NCBI GenBank assembly: GCA_026182355.1
Contig: JAPFBL010000600.1
Span: 62,001-126,000 of the forward strand
Direction of reading: 5' to 3'
Length of the DNA: 64,000 bases
Origin: Hermatobates lingyangjiaoensis
Lineage: Eukaryota > Arthropoda > Insecta > Hemiptera > Hermatobatidae
Shown: positions 1 to 10,912 of the stretch, piece by piece
Position numbering within the stretch: position 1 is the first letter of the stretch
How the letters are laid out: each line of letters starts with the position of its first letter
Notes under the pieces: generated by a model
What the model saw: the letters and a program-made list of their open reading frames with translations, nothing else
Told to the model about the DNA's origin: nothing
The model's database searches: none
Position numbers and translations under genes: made by a program

Positions 1-679
1 TCAATTACCAACGTCAGGACAGGTAGTTGAAATGGAGCCCTCCATGTCACGTCCCGCCACCTCGATCCCCGTTCCCTCTCGAGTTGTTTTGCGCGGAGTG
101 ATTCAATTTCTTTATGCACAGGGTTTCAAATCAGTTCAAATTCACGAACAGCTCATTTCTGTTTATGGAGAAGGTGTAATGAGTGAATCAATGGTGAGGA
201 GATGGGTACGTGAATTTAAGGCGGGAAGACATTCAGCTCTCTAGGGACCCACCGGGCGGAAACTTTCCGAAAGTCAAGTTTTTCCGAGACGATCTCATGG
301 ATGAGGGATCGTGAGATGTCTGGGAAACTCAGGTGGAGTTCATCCAGGGTTGAACGACGATCTTTGCGAATTGCATTGTCGATTTCTGCGACAATTTCGT
401 CCGTCACAACTGAGGGTCTGCCTATCCCACTTTCATCCTCAAGTGAATGTCTTCCCGCCTTAAATTCACGTACCCATCTCCTCACCATTGATTCACTCAT
501 TACACCTTCTCCATAAACAGAAATGAGCTGTTCGTGAATTTGAACTGATTTGAAACCCTGTGCATAAAGAAATTGAATCACTCCGCGCAAAACAACTCGA
601 GAGGGAACGGGGATCGAGGTGGCGGGACGTGACATGGAGGGCTCCATTTCAACTACCTGCCCTGACGTTGGTAATTGAC
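1..679 (-). mobile_element. mariner-type transposase N-terminal fragment in foldback form
   Basis: The minus strand (647-216) encodes about 143 residues of a mariner-type transposase N-terminus: a first helix-turn-helix (FLYAQGFKSVQIHEQL), a second (SESMVRRWVREFKAG), then a linker running to ARWVPREL. The first 236 bases repeat 446-679 in inverted orientation, so the same N-terminus is also read on the plus strand from 32 before it breaks at 236. The catalytic DD34D half is absent from both arms. This is a dead foldback derivative that may continue left of the window. The assignment rests on the two helix-turn-helix segments and the RWVPR motif common in mariner proteins. Confidence 0.7.
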
Positions 680-947
680 CGACTGAGGTCCCCCACCTCT
701 CATTCTATTCCCCCACCTCTCCTCTTTCGAGCGGTGTTGCCGGATTTGGCAAAAACCACTCCTACCGCCCTACAGACCAAAACGGAACTTATTTTCTGGA
801 CGACCCTCGTAATCACCGAGTAAGCAATGTAGTCAACAACTATGTTTTGTGGAGTGAAGAGGGTTATTTGCGGCTCGTAGAAAATAGTATTATTTCTGAA
901 GAATGGATGAATGTTAGGGTTCTACATAGTTATGCATATCTCTAGAT

Positions 948-1263
948 CAGGGGTTCCCAAAGGGGGTGAATTTTGGATCTTCAGGGGGTGAATTGTGACC
1001 ACAGTAGGTTTACAGAGTGAGAAAGCTATTATAGGTTTTGACCTCTTAATTATAATTTTAAACAAAAATTGATGGAATTAATATTTAATATATCCATCAA
1101 TAATTACAATTAGCATTTTATTTTTAAAATTGTGTTATAATCATAATCACTGTAAAGTTGTAAATGTGTATATACTACCTTGGGAAGAATAGGGGGTGGG
1201 GGGAATGGCATTGTGGAAAATGGCGAGAGGGGTGAATGGGCTAAACAAGGCTGAGAACCCCTA
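948..1263. mobile_element. hAT-like MITE with 8-bp target duplication
   Basis: A 316-base non-coding element begins CAGGGGTTCCCAAAG and ends with the inverted form of TAGGGGTTCTCAG. It is flanked by the identical 8-mer CTCTAGAT at 940-947 and 1264-1271. An imperfect short terminal repeat starting CAG plus an 8-bp duplication is the hAT signature. No coding capacity is seen inside. Confidence 0.7.
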
Positions 1264-1709
1264 CTCTAGATTTTACATGTTACTCATTATGTACCACTGA
1301 TAAACTGCCAGATAGATATTCTAAAACGCTGTTCACACGGCAAGCAATTGACGCTAAAAATTCCAGTTCGTTTGATAAACTTGTTTGTATAAATTCAATT
1401 CTTGTAAAAAAAAAAAAAGAATTTAAACAATGTTTGAGTTTATCTAACATTTGTCTGCACCTTAAAACTTATTTACATGTAATACATTTTGAAATTTAAA
1501 AAATATTGTATATTATACAATTAAATTCTTTAGGGGGAGGTGGCAAATCAAATGGTGTCTTAAGGGGGGCAATACTTATAAAAGAGTTTGAGAAACACTG
1601 ATCTAGTAGATAATATTAAACTGTCTTTCTCTATCTAACATTCCTAGTTTCATTGAAATAGTCTACCGATTTCAGAAATTTAAGTGATTTCTACAAAATG
1701 TCCGTTTTT

Positions 1710-2098
1710 AAAATAATCCAAGTTTAATTAAATATTTACATTTTCAAATTTACATTTAAAACAGTTTGTCAACTTTAAAATACATATGAGCCGTTTATTT
1801 TGAAAGTGGCCTAATTCCATTTTCCAAAAAAATTTAGCTAGCTATTTAAATAATTACATGTTTACGTTATCTTTACCTTTTGCAGCAAATTGTACAAAAT
1901 TTATTTAAAATTACTAAGTTTTTTTTATAACAAAAATTAGTTGATAAATAAAATGACAATATTTTTAAATTTTGTAAAACGCAAACCCTTAAATATCTCG
2001 ATTTTAACATAAATGGAATTAGGCCACTTTCAAAATAAGCGGCTCATATATACTAACACTGAAGTTTAAATTAAACTTGGATTATTTTCAATTCATTC
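1710..2098. mobile_element. small inverted-repeat element (MITE-like)
   Basis: About 80-110 bases at 1710-1822 return in inverted orientation at about 2012-2098 (ends AAAATAATCCAAGTTTAATT; inner part around TTGAAAGTGGCCTAATTCC). The 190-base centre is AT-rich and non-coding. A further end-like fragment of the same family lies near 2322-2342. The superfamily is not clear. Confidence 0.5.
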
Positions 2099-2099
2099 A

Positions 2100-5000
2100 A
2101 AAAAATTTGTATAAAGGGCATAATACAATTACACATATTTTTTTAATTTCGGATACGTATCGTAGTTATTAAGCTAAAAATAAAAATATGGAAGTCAAAT
2201 TATAGCATTATTACAACAATGAAGGAAGCAATTTAGACAGAAGTTCTTCATCAAATTATGTTATCTTATATTTGGTCTATAAGCTTGAGTAATGAGAATT
2301 AACAACCGTAGTTAATTTAAATTTAACTTGGATTATTTTACATTAAGCTTGAATTATTTAAAACTAACACAAAAAAAGTTGTAGAGTTTTATAGAATCGT
2401 TTTCATCATATTGTGGAAAATTATTCTTGAAAATTAGAATCAAACAACCGTTTCCATAAATCTGATAATATGTTAATTGTAGAAAAATGATTCTTGGATG
2501 TATAGACTCAAGCAAAACCTTTCCATGGATAGCCGAAAACGCCATTTCTACACAAGTACTTGAACTTCGACCAAAAGTATCAATGCCAGAAGAAATGAGT
2601 AATGGATTTCTTCATTTACCTTAGACAATAATTGTAACATCTCTTACAGTGTAAATACCAAAAAAATAAAAAATATAATCGCATACCTAATATTCTATAC
2701 AGATGAAAAATAGAATGCCATAAAAACACGTGTTCACCAGCTCCTCCAAATTTGTTCATTAAAACCTAATTCCAACTTAACTTATTTGTTCTGAACATAT
2801 TTTACTCTTATATCTTTCCAAACGTATTGTCACATGTAAATCTATCCAATAAAATTTAAAAAATGCAAAAATACATAACGTTCGAACATCTAGTCTAATT
2901 TATCTTTTCACCTTTTTATATTGTACTTTGTCCAGTAAAAACCACAAAACATTAAAAAAAAAATTGGTTTACATTTTGTGAATAAAAAACAAATAGTGAT
3001 CAATTTACTCACCGTAACTATGGCGACCATTACATCTCTGTAACACCTATTCTGCTTCTAACTAACGCCTAAGTTTAATTCATCAGTGTTGCCATCTACT
3101 TCAAATTAACTAATTTATTCAAATATTTAAAAGTAGTAAAACTAAGGAATTTTAAATCAGTGAACAAATTACTAGAGATGAACCATTTAAAATAAAGCAT
3201 AACATTGAATTACTTAATCCAGTTTTTCGAAATTTTACACAACGTAAATTCAGACGCTACATTTTTTTCTCAACGTAATCATTGGCAATTGTTTTTTTAT
3301 TAAATTCATTTAATTTAATTTCGTCTTCAAACCAATAACTATAGTAATTGGAAATAATGAACTTTTTAAGGTCATTATAATTGAAATTATGTATCTCCTT
3401 ACTATTTCCAAGATTTCTCGTCATTTAGTGAACTTCATAAGTTATGAATTCTATAACCATTATTTATGAAATAGTTGGCAGTTGACTGTCTTAAAATGAT
3501 GTGGTCCTAAATATTATATTAAATTAAGTTTCACAATTAATTCGATATGTTTAAAGTTTTTACTGTGAAAACTATAAAAATGGCGCCTCCACTTGGGTAT
3601 GTAAAACATCAAGATTTGCTCGAGCTACGATTTACGATGAAGCGACCCATAATGATCGAGTGATAGTGAAGCAAAAAAAAAAACCTTATGTGAGTGAAAC
3701 TAAAGAAGTTTAGTTAGTTAAAAAAATTTAAAAGCATGACAAACTTATAAGATGAGACAATAAATGTAATTAAGAATAGTAAAGTAATAATTAGCGTTAA
3801 TTACTTACAAACCATAGGAATTAGTTGCCCAGTTCGATCTGTCGGAAACACCAAATATGTAGAGCTCATCTAACTATTTATATGATATCACACAATATTT
3901 AAAATACGATGTATTTTTTATACCACATTGTTAAACAAGACTACACAATATACAAAATAATATACATTACTGAGGGATCAATAGAAACACTAAAGAATCA
4001 TGACCTGGCCAGATGAATGGCGATAAACCGGCAAAGTATAGCAGGTGCCCAGAAAACAGACGAGAACCAAATTGAAAGATGGCGGCAACACCAGGTCCAG
4101 GTTCCTCAATGGCCTCCGTCAGTGTTGCCGTTACATATGAATGTGTAATTGTTACCCATATTTAAGTAGAATTTATTAAGTATTTATAGTGAACTAGCTG
4201 ATCTATACGAGAAACAATTTCATTCCAACTCCAATAATAAATTACATATAACGAAACAATTTAAATTTTCCATAGTTCCGTTACACTTAACTTGTTTAAG
4301 ATAAACGAAATTAATACAAAATTAAAATTATAGATTACGCAAAAAAAGATATAATCTAACACTGATTATAAATTACACATATTGTCTAATACAATTGGTA
4401 GTTGATAGATTAGATTAAACAAATAATAAAAAGAATATTTTTTGCCGAACAATACATCGAGAAATGTTGAAAAAAAATCTAAGCTCATTAAATCTGATAT
4501 GTCTTATCTGTTAAATATAATTTAATTTTATGTAATATATATTATTTATATAAATTATATAATATAATATAATTTTATAAAATACGAATTTTAAACCCAG
4601 AAATCGTTTCAATTAGGAGCCAGTTAGTTGAAGAGGCAGCCATATCACATTACATTTCATTCAATAATTTCAATTTGAAGACTTCACACAGTATTAAATG
4701 TTTAATTAAAATGATATCAGTAAACAAAATTGTCTCCTAAAAGTTTGAATAACAATATCATGATGAAATATTATTTGTTTATGAAGAAGCATTGTATTGA
4801 AAAGTGTCAATTGAGTTCTAAATGTTAAATTCTAAATATCTTTTTCATTATGTAATGTTAAGAACTGTATTTATACACACAAATACACATAGTGATTAAG
4901 TTTTATATATGTACATTTTGATTTGAATATATCTTCATCAATTTTTTGTTCTGTATATATTCCCTTATAAGCTTTACTGATTTAGACATTCATAAACGAC

Positions 5001-6040
5001 CTTTAGTTAGGTATCATCGATATTTACATAACAACTTACCATTTTGCCTATATGGAGTAGGGCCGGATACTAATTACTAACAATTAAATATTTTAAGCAA
5101 ACGAATTAATCAATCTGGAATAAATAAAGAAGACTTACATCCATTCAACTTAAACAAAATACTTTAAATCTTCTTTTAAGATTAGAATTAATGGTTCAAA
5201 TAATATCATTATTATTCGTAATACTATCATGCATACTTAAAGTTAATAAGTTATTATTTAACGCATAACTTTCTTTAATGCTTAAAGCAAGTTAAACCAA
5301 TTAGATATGAAAAGTTAATTGTAAACTATTGATAATAACTAAAGCTATGTTAAAGTTAATAAAAACCCATATAAAATTACAATAATTGTCTTTAATATCA
5401 ATTTGAAAACAATAATACAATTTCTGGTACCTGGCTATTTCCAATTGAACGAAGCGTGTGGAAATATTATAAGTTGGTTATTCATAAAGAATAACCAACC
5501 TTGCGGTCGCCATTAACAATTAAAGTCAAAATGTAAACAAACAGGTTATACAGCAAACTTTATCTATTATACTACTTTTGGGATATTACCTGAACCACAA
5601 CACTGATTTTTCCTAAATTTTCACAGCGATTAGATGTATAGTTTTTAAATCTATCGAGTTATAAAAGACACATTCATTTTTATATATATAGATTTTTCCT
5701 CTGTGGAATAGATTAATCCAATTATTATCTATTCTCAAAGGAAAATTAGTCTCGACATACGACCATCTCGATATATGAAGTAATCCCAGAGCGAATTATA
5801 TTTGTATATCGAGGTAAAACTGAATGTTTAAGCGTACTTCCATCATTATAACAAGTTTTATTTTTCATGCACATAATACGTAGATTCTTTTAAGTATACT
5901 TCATGATTTTTGCACATTAAGTTATCTGAAGTATATTTTTGTTTTCAAAAATTTTATACTGAGGCTAAACTATAATAAGAAGTTGTTCAGATGTGAGACT
6001 GAATTCTTACGCGTGCATATTACCAACATTATTGGTGGGG
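2100..6040. other. AT-rich stretch without recognisable genes
   Basis: I see no coding exon chain, element ends or tandem array here apart from short homopolymer and AT runs. Two islands of higher GC stand out: 3570-3680 and 3990-4140. They hold ATG codons in plausible 5'-exon contexts on the plus strand and are discussed as a finding. Confidence 0.5.
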
Positions 6041-6061
6041 ATATATATATATATATATATA

Positions 6062-6214
6062 CAACCCGCCCTGTCTTCCTGCGGGACTCTTCGCACCTCC
6101 TGATGACGACGATTGTCGAAATATCGATGTGAGTTATGTCTGTGTCTTTCTGTGTGTTTCCTTCGTTTTTTATTTTATTGTAAAAAAGTCCGCTGGACCG
6201 TTTCTTTTAATTGT
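6062..6214 (+). mobile_element. solo PLE terminal unit, family A, between two (TA)n tracts
   Basis: A 150-base unit sits between (TA)n at 6041-6061 and (TA)n from about 6215. It carries a hammerhead-like core: CTGATGA at 6100-6106, a CGAC/GTCG helix, GAAA at 6118-6121, then GTGAGT at 6129-6134. The same unit ends the PLE endonuclease fragment at 9.5-10.4 kb on the other strand, which ties family A to Penelope-like elements. Stem I is weak (two pairs), so self-cleavage is uncertain. Confidence 0.65.
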
Positions 6215-6215
6215 G

Positions 6216-6247
<32 letters not shown>

Positions 6248-6289
6248 TTGTGTACAAAGGCAGCAGGTCTTCCCTTAAGCATATGTTAT

Positions 6290-6446
6290 TAAAATAAGCA
6301 GCAGCTTCTGCATTGACCAGTTTCTTGTTGAAACCAGTTTCCAAGTCTTTGGAAGCTACCAGAGTCTCACCGCAAAGTGATACGAAAACTAGAGAATGTC
6401 AACAAGAAACTGGTCAATGCAGAAGCTGCTGCTTATTTTAATAATA
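6290..6446. mobile_element. short foldback unit between (TA)n tracts
   Basis: Arms of about 45 bases (from 6290 and ending at 6446) are inverted copies, with AGCAGCAGCTTCTGCATTGA in the left arm. The whole unit lies between two (TA)n tracts, like the PLE terminal units around it, but I find no hammerhead core in it. It is probably another PLE-derived foldback. Confidence 0.4.
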
Positions 6447-6520
6447 TATATATATATATATATATTAGATGTAATTTTTTTTTTGAGGTTTGAGGTCCAA
6501 TGATTTAAACTAGTCCTTTT

Positions 6521-6558
6521 GCCGACGTTTCGACATATATTTATGTCATCTTCAGGGC
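6521..6558 (-). ncRNA. hammerhead ribozyme motif, PLE 3' end
   Basis: Read on the minus strand: stem I GCC/GGC, CTGAAGA (6555-6549), one extra T, stem II GACATA/TATGTC, GAAA (6531-6528), the minimal stem III A-C-G-T, and C at the cleavage position. All conserved core bases are present. It lies downstream of a GIY-YIG coding remnant on the same strand, as expected for a PLE terminal repeat. Hammerheads in PLE terminal repeats are established; activity of this copy is not shown. Confidence 0.75.
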
Positions 6559-6937
6559 TACAACATGATTGTTTTACAATTAGCACTACTATTTGGTAAT
6601 TTGTTACATTTTAATCTGTACAGAAATAAGGAGGAAATTTATTGATGTCAGTTATTACGACTATGGATTATTTTGTTATACATTAACATAAGGATTTTGT
6701 TATAGTTATTCTATTGCTTTAGAATTATTGCATAAGTAAAGAGATCACTATTTGATTACCTTGGAAATCTGTTTATGTTGCAGCATTCTTATTTAACACT
6801 TTACTATTTGTTTTCTGGGAGGTTTCTTTACGGTTATGTTCTGCTTGATTGTTTGAGTACACAGTGTTTTTTTTATTATTTTTTTCTTTATGGGTTTACC
6901 TAATCTTCATGTGTTAGTCCCTATGGTTTGTTTTCTT

Positions 6938-7410
6938 CTACTGTGTAAAAATGTTTGTGTAAATTTGGCTAAATTTTTCTATGTCTGTTCTAGAGTTGCA
7001 AGTGTTTTCCGTTTGTCCTATGTGAATTATTTCCTTTACTAGTCTCTTTTGGGTGTGTTTTTCTCTGTCTATTATAAGTGGGTTAAGAAAGTCAAAGTTG
7101 TTTTTGTGTGTTGGCATGTTTAGCTAGGGCGCATGTTATTTTTTGTCCTGTAATGTCTGATTTATGCTGTGAAATCCTGTTTGCTAAGTATTGGCTGGTT
7201 TGCCCTATATATTTTGTATCACAGTCGTTGCAGTTTATTTGATAGACTATATTGCTGTTCTGTAATGTAGAGGTTTTGGATTTAAGTTTAGAGAAAACTA
7301 ACCTATTTAGTGTTTTGTTGTTTTTGTGTGCAATTTTGCAATGTACAGTGTCTTTTAACGTTTTTTTTATTCTTTCCGAGAGGCCTTTTACATATATATT
7401 GTAACTTATA
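6938..7410 (-). pseudogene. Penelope-like element GIY-YIG endonuclease remnant
   Basis: The minus strand encodes a PLE C-terminal GIY-YIG endonuclease: a linker (GLSERIKKTLKDTVHC), then IVYQINCNDCDTKYIGQTSQ with the Cys-rich GIY-like strand and YIG turn, and ANRISQHK with the catalytic-region helix. Around 7115 the frame shifts by one; the next frame continues as FDFLNPLIIDREKHTQKRLV and EIIHI, typical of PLE C-termini, and stops at 6938. The 5' side is cut off at a (TA)n tract near 7420, so the reverse transcriptase is missing. The hammerhead at 6521-6558 lies 380 bases downstream on the same strand. It is a 5'-truncated, frameshifted PLE copy. Confidence 0.8.
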
Positions 7411-7415
7411 AGTGG

Positions 7416-7418
<3 letters not shown>

Positions 7419-7451
<33 letters not shown>
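7419..7451. repeat. (TA)n microsatellite
   Basis: About 16 TA units directly abut the 5' truncation point of the PLE copy at 6.5-7.4 kb. Confidence 0.95.
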
Positions 7452-7453
<2 letters not shown>

Positions 7454-7790
7454 GGTATATGTCATTTCGAGTTGAGTCGATCTCGATTATACGTCGGTTT
7501 AAAAAAAGAAAAGAAAGGTAAATAAAAAAAAGTTTACGTATATTCAACTTTACGTTTAACTGCTGCAAATATTTCAATCATAATATCACTAGAAAACCAT
7601 TATAATGAGGAAGCACTATTATATGAATGATAGGGTATTTTATCAAAGTACCGAGTAGGTGCAGGAGAATCAATGTTTGTTTATCCATGACAAAATGTTG
7701 TTAGCTATTTACAATTAAATAACATTCCAGAAGTTTGAACAGCGTAATTCTCTTTACAGTAAATTTGTAAAGCAATATTTATGAATTTAC

Positions 7791-8660
7791 AACCTCAAAA
7801 TTCTTTATTACAGCGATTGATGCTAATATAGTATAAGCAACCTCATACTCTTGATTTTAGCGAATGATGCCAATATACTACAACCTCAAAATTCTTTATT
7901 ACAGCGAATGATGCTAATATAGTATAAGCAACCTCATACTCTTGATTTTAGCGAATGATGCCAATATACTACAACCTCAAAATTCTTTATTACAGCGATT
8001 GATGTTAATATAGTATAAGCAACCTCATACTCTTGATTTTAGCGAATGATGCCAATATACTACAACCTCAAAATTCTTTATTACAGCGATTGATGCTAAT
8101 ATAGTATAAGCAACCTCATACTCTTGATTTTAGCGAATGATGCCAATATACTACAACCTCAAAATTCTTTATTACAGCGAATGATGCTAATATAGTATAA
8201 GCAACCTCATACTCTTGATTTTAGCGAATGATGCCAATATACTAAACCTCAAAATTCTTTATTACAGCGATGATGCTAATATAGTATAAGCAAACCATCA
8301 ATACTTCTTGATCTTTTCAGCGAATGATGCTAAAATATACTACATAGCAACTGCCAAAATTCTTTATTACAGCGAATGATGCTAATATGGTATAAGCAAC
8401 ATCATACTCTTGATTTTAGCGAATGATGCCAGGAGTACAAAAACCACCAAAGTTTTGTTTAACCTCAAAAACTACACAAACATCAAAACTTTTGAACTCA
8501 GCGAATAATGCTAAAATATACTAATAGCAACTGCCAAACTCTTTGCCTCAGTGAATAACACCAGCATACTACAAGGAACCTCAAAACTCCATCCAAGGTA
8601 ATGTTCCCAAAATAGTATAGAGAACCTCAAAACTCTTAATCTTAGCGAATGGTGCCAAAA
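7791..8660. repeat. 91-bp tandem array, degenerate on its right side
   Basis: The 91-base unit contains AACCTCAAAATTCTTTATTA and GCGAATGATGCCAATATACT. It repeats about seven times in good register from 7791 to about 8420, then decays through 8660 with indels. Homogenised on the left and diverged on the right suggests recent expansion from one edge. No splice-junction motif or open frame runs through it. Confidence 0.9.
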
Positions 8661-8703
8661 TATAAACAGTTGAGTTGACTGTCGTCCCTCCATCAATTCA
8701 CTT

Positions 8704-8746
8704 CTTCTCCTGAGGACGACCGCCATTACGGTCGAAATATTGAAAA
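8704..8746 (+). ncRNA. hammerhead-like motif, PLE terminal unit
   Basis: CTGAGGA at 8710-8716 is followed by one C, a perfect 5-bp stem II (GACCG/CGGTC), GAAA at 8734-8737 and a short A-T-A-T stem III. GTGAGT follows at 8747-8752. The unit runs to (TA)n at about 8833. Stem I pairs only partly. Confidence 0.6.
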
Positions 8747-8897
8747 GTGAGTCTTTGTTGTGTTTCAGTTTATGTGTCACTGCTTATTTTAATTGTAATC
8801 TGTCCTGCCGGACCGTTTTTCGTTTATCATGGTATATATATATATATATATATATATCCACTTACAATTCGAAAAAACGATCCAAACTGGACGCAAA

Positions 8898-9517
8898 TCA
8901 CTTCACAAATGAAGAAAAGCAACACACAGAGAAAGAGACACACTTACAAATTCAAATTTTCGGATGATCCGTCTTCAGGAGAAAAGAGAGAATGGGCGAC
9001 CAAGCACGCCGGAAACACAACGGCAGGAAACCGTCCCGGCAACCGACCGTGCTGCCACGCGCGCCCGGTTCAGGAAGTAATGAAGTAGAGACGATCAGAA
9101 GAAAATTAAAATTAAGAAAAGCAGTTCTGGTTGATTGAAGGTAAAATAAACAGCAGGAAGATAAATGAAGTATAAAAAGGAATACCGTGAAAAATACCAA
9201 AAAGCACGGTATTTTTTTCAGGGTATTCCTTTTTATACTTCATTTATCTTCCTGCCGTTTATTTTACCTTTAATCAACCAGAACTGCTTTTCTTAATTCT
9301 TAATTTTAATTTTCTTCTGATCGTCTCTACTTCATTACTTCCTGAACCGGGCGCGCGTGGCAGCACGGTCGGTTGCCGGGACGGTTTCCTGCCGTTGTGT
9401 TTCCGGCGTGCTTGGTCGCCCATTCTCTCTTTTCTCCTGAAGACGGATCATCCGAAAATTTGAATTTGTAAGTGTGTCTCTTTCTCTGTGTGTTGCTTTT
9501 CTTCATTTGTGAAGTGA
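8898..9517. mobile_element. 620-base PLE family B palindrome
   Basis: Two arms of about 300 bases (8898-9200 and 9210-9517) are near-perfect inverted copies; the centre is near 9205. Each arm carries a family B hammerhead-like core: minus strand CTGAAGA at 8978-8972 with GAAA at 8961-8958, plus strand CTGAAGA at 9437-9443 with GAAA at 9454-9457. Stem II is GGA/TCC and GTAAGT follows each core. Both outer ends run into or beside (TA)n. It looks like two PLE terminal regions joined head to head, as in the inverted arrangements reported for Penelope. Confidence 0.75.
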
Positions 9518-9540
9518 TATATATATATATATATATATAT

Positions 9541-10385
9541 ATAATAAAATAAAAAACGAAGGAAACACACAGAAAGACACAGACATAACTCACATCGATA
9601 TTTCGACAATCGTCGTCATCAGGAGGTGCGAAGAGCGAAGAGTCCCGCAGGAAGACAGGGCGGTACTGAACTCGGAAACCGCAGCCAGTACCCCACCACT
9701 TACCACCAAGCGGGGGAAGGGAGGGAAGGAAATGAAGAGCCAAATTAAGACGTAAAAGGAACGAGTAAAAATTATAACTATAAAAAATTATAAAAAAGTA
9801 GATAAATCAAATTAAAATTAATAAAAATAATAAATAAAAAGTAAAATAAAAAAATAAAAAAATAAATAAATAAAAAAATAATAAATAAATAAATAAATCA
9901 TAAATAAATTATCGGTTGAGGTTGAGTCCGGGGAAGAGCGAGCATCAAGTAAGCATATGTATGCCTCCTCTGAAGCTCTTAGGGTAACTTTATTGTTGGA
10001 TTCGGGGATCTGTTTCAGGATCTGAACCCTGAAACAGTCATTGAAACTGAGTCCATGCGAGTTCGCATGGATGGCTACAGGATAGTTACTGCGTTGACCG
10101 ACTGAAGCCCTATGACCATTCATACGAAGGCTCAACTTATTAGAAGTTAAGCCAACGTAAAAGGAGTCACACTGAGTGCAATCCAGTCGGTAAACACAGT
10201 TGCTCGAGGTACAGGAGGAATTGACCTGAACCGGGTAGGAACTATGGTGGAGAGGGGAATCGAAGGAAGGATTAGGATTTACAATCAGGCAAGTTTGACA
10301 GCCACGGCGTCCACATTGTTTCATTCCAGGAACAGGATTGGAAGGCTGAGGGGAAATATGAGAGAAAATGCTTTTTAGATTGGCA
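9541..10385 (-). mobile_element. 5'-truncated Penelope-like element, family A
   Basis: Reading the minus strand, the element begins at a TA-rich truncation near 10385, encodes the GIY-YIG domain, has an AT-rich 3' UTR and ends with the family A terminal unit carrying CTGATGA (9622-9616) and GAAA (9604-9601), closing at (TA)n near 9541. This is the direct link between the family A ribozyme-like unit and a PLE protein. Confidence 0.8.
9818..10324 (-). CDS. PLE GIY-YIG endonuclease domain (partial)
   Basis: This fragment is the C-terminal part of a PLE polyprotein. It starts with a Cys cluster (CGRRGCQTC), which in PLEs forms part of the zinc-finger-like linker between reverse transcriptase and endonuclease. 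The GIY-YIG core follows (CVYRLDCTQCDSFYVGLTSN), then RMNGHRASVG with the Arg/His helix, and ends ASEEAYICLLDARSS with the family's conserved Glu. The true stop is probably near 9905: the tail to 9818 is low-complexity Phe/Tyr/Ile from AT-rich UTR. No reverse transcriptase remains upstream, so the copy cannot move by itself. A near relative lies at 25338-25613 on the plus strand. Confidence 0.8.
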   Translation of the reverse strand: MKQCGRRGCQTCLIVNPNPSFDSPLHHSSYPVQVNSSCTSSNCVYRLDCTQCDSFYVGLTSNKLSLRMNGHRASVGQRSNYPVAIHANSHGLSFNDCFRVQILKQIPESNNKVTLRASEEAYICLLDARSSPDSTSTDNLFMIYLFIYYFFIYLFFYFFILLFIYYFY

Positions 10386-10471
10386 TATATATATATAATA
10401 TATATTTGGATATATATATATAAATATATATATACTTCGAATAAAATGAAAGGTCCGTGTGGACAATAAAC

Positions 10472-10726
10472 ACTTTAACACAGAGAAAAGAACACAGAAA
10501 GACACTACAGAACTCACTTCGATATTTCGACATCCGTCGTCATCGGGAAGAACTGCGAAGTACTCGCGTTGAGAAGCAAACTGCTACTCCTAAAAGTGCT
10601 GGAAATACGAGTAGCAGTTTGCTTCTCAACGCTTGTACTTTGCACTTCTTCCCGATGACGACGGATGTCGAAATATCGAAGTGAGTTCTGTAGTGTCTTT
10701 CTGTGTTCTTTTCTCTGTGTTAAAGT
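10472..10726. mobile_element. foldback PLE unit with equal 118-base arms, family A'
   Basis: Arms 10472-10589 and 10609-10726 are equal in length and inverted, separated by 19 bases. Each arm holds a core like family A but with T4 changed to C (CCGATGA at 10546-10540 minus and 10652-10658 plus), a GAC/GTC stem II, GAAA, A-T-A-T stem III and a 4-bp stem I CTTC/GAAG. GTGAGT follows each core. Both outer ends reach TA-rich sequence. Confidence 0.75.
10648..10680 (+). ncRNA. hammerhead-like motif with T4-to-C change
   Basis: Stem I CTTC/GAAG, CCGATGA (10652-10658), stem II GAC/GTC, GAAA (10670-10673), stem III ATAT and C at the cleavage position. U4 of the hammerhead core is normally invariant, so this family may be weakened or inactive, yet both arms here and the copy at 25919 keep the same change. 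Confidence 0.5.
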
Positions 10727-10739
10727 ATATATATATATA

Positions 10740-10912
10740 TGGCTTGTTAAATTGTATGCCTATTTTTAATTGCACAACTTTTCTACTGAATCTCTCGATT
10801 TCTCTAATAGACTTCCTCCATTTTTGTGGTACAAGATAGATTAGTTGACCAAAGTTTTTATTTACATAGTCCGACATGTTTCGGTCCTCACTGACCATGT
10901 GAATCAAGCATT
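10740..10912 (-). mobile_element. PLE 5'-region remnant with decayed hammerhead
   Basis: On the minus strand a decayed hammerhead end (ACCGAAACATGTCGGAC, CTGANGA lost) is followed by a frame reading NKNFGQLIYLVPQKWRKSIR and ERFSRK, then KIGIQF. The same short pattern (NK.F.EL.YL.P.RWK..) follows the hammerheads at 50987 and 23614 in other PLE copies, so it is likely a piece of PLE coding or leader sequence. Confidence 0.5.

Noticed and set aside
1575..1608. Right end of a hAT-like element (GAGTTTGAGAAACACTG then ATCTAGTA)
   Set aside because: I could not find a left end with the matching 8-bp duplication, so no element boundaries can be given.
10870..10912. Hammerhead ribozyme
   Set aside because: GAAACATGTC and one stem remain, but the CTGANGA part is lost, so only a PLE remnant is claimed.
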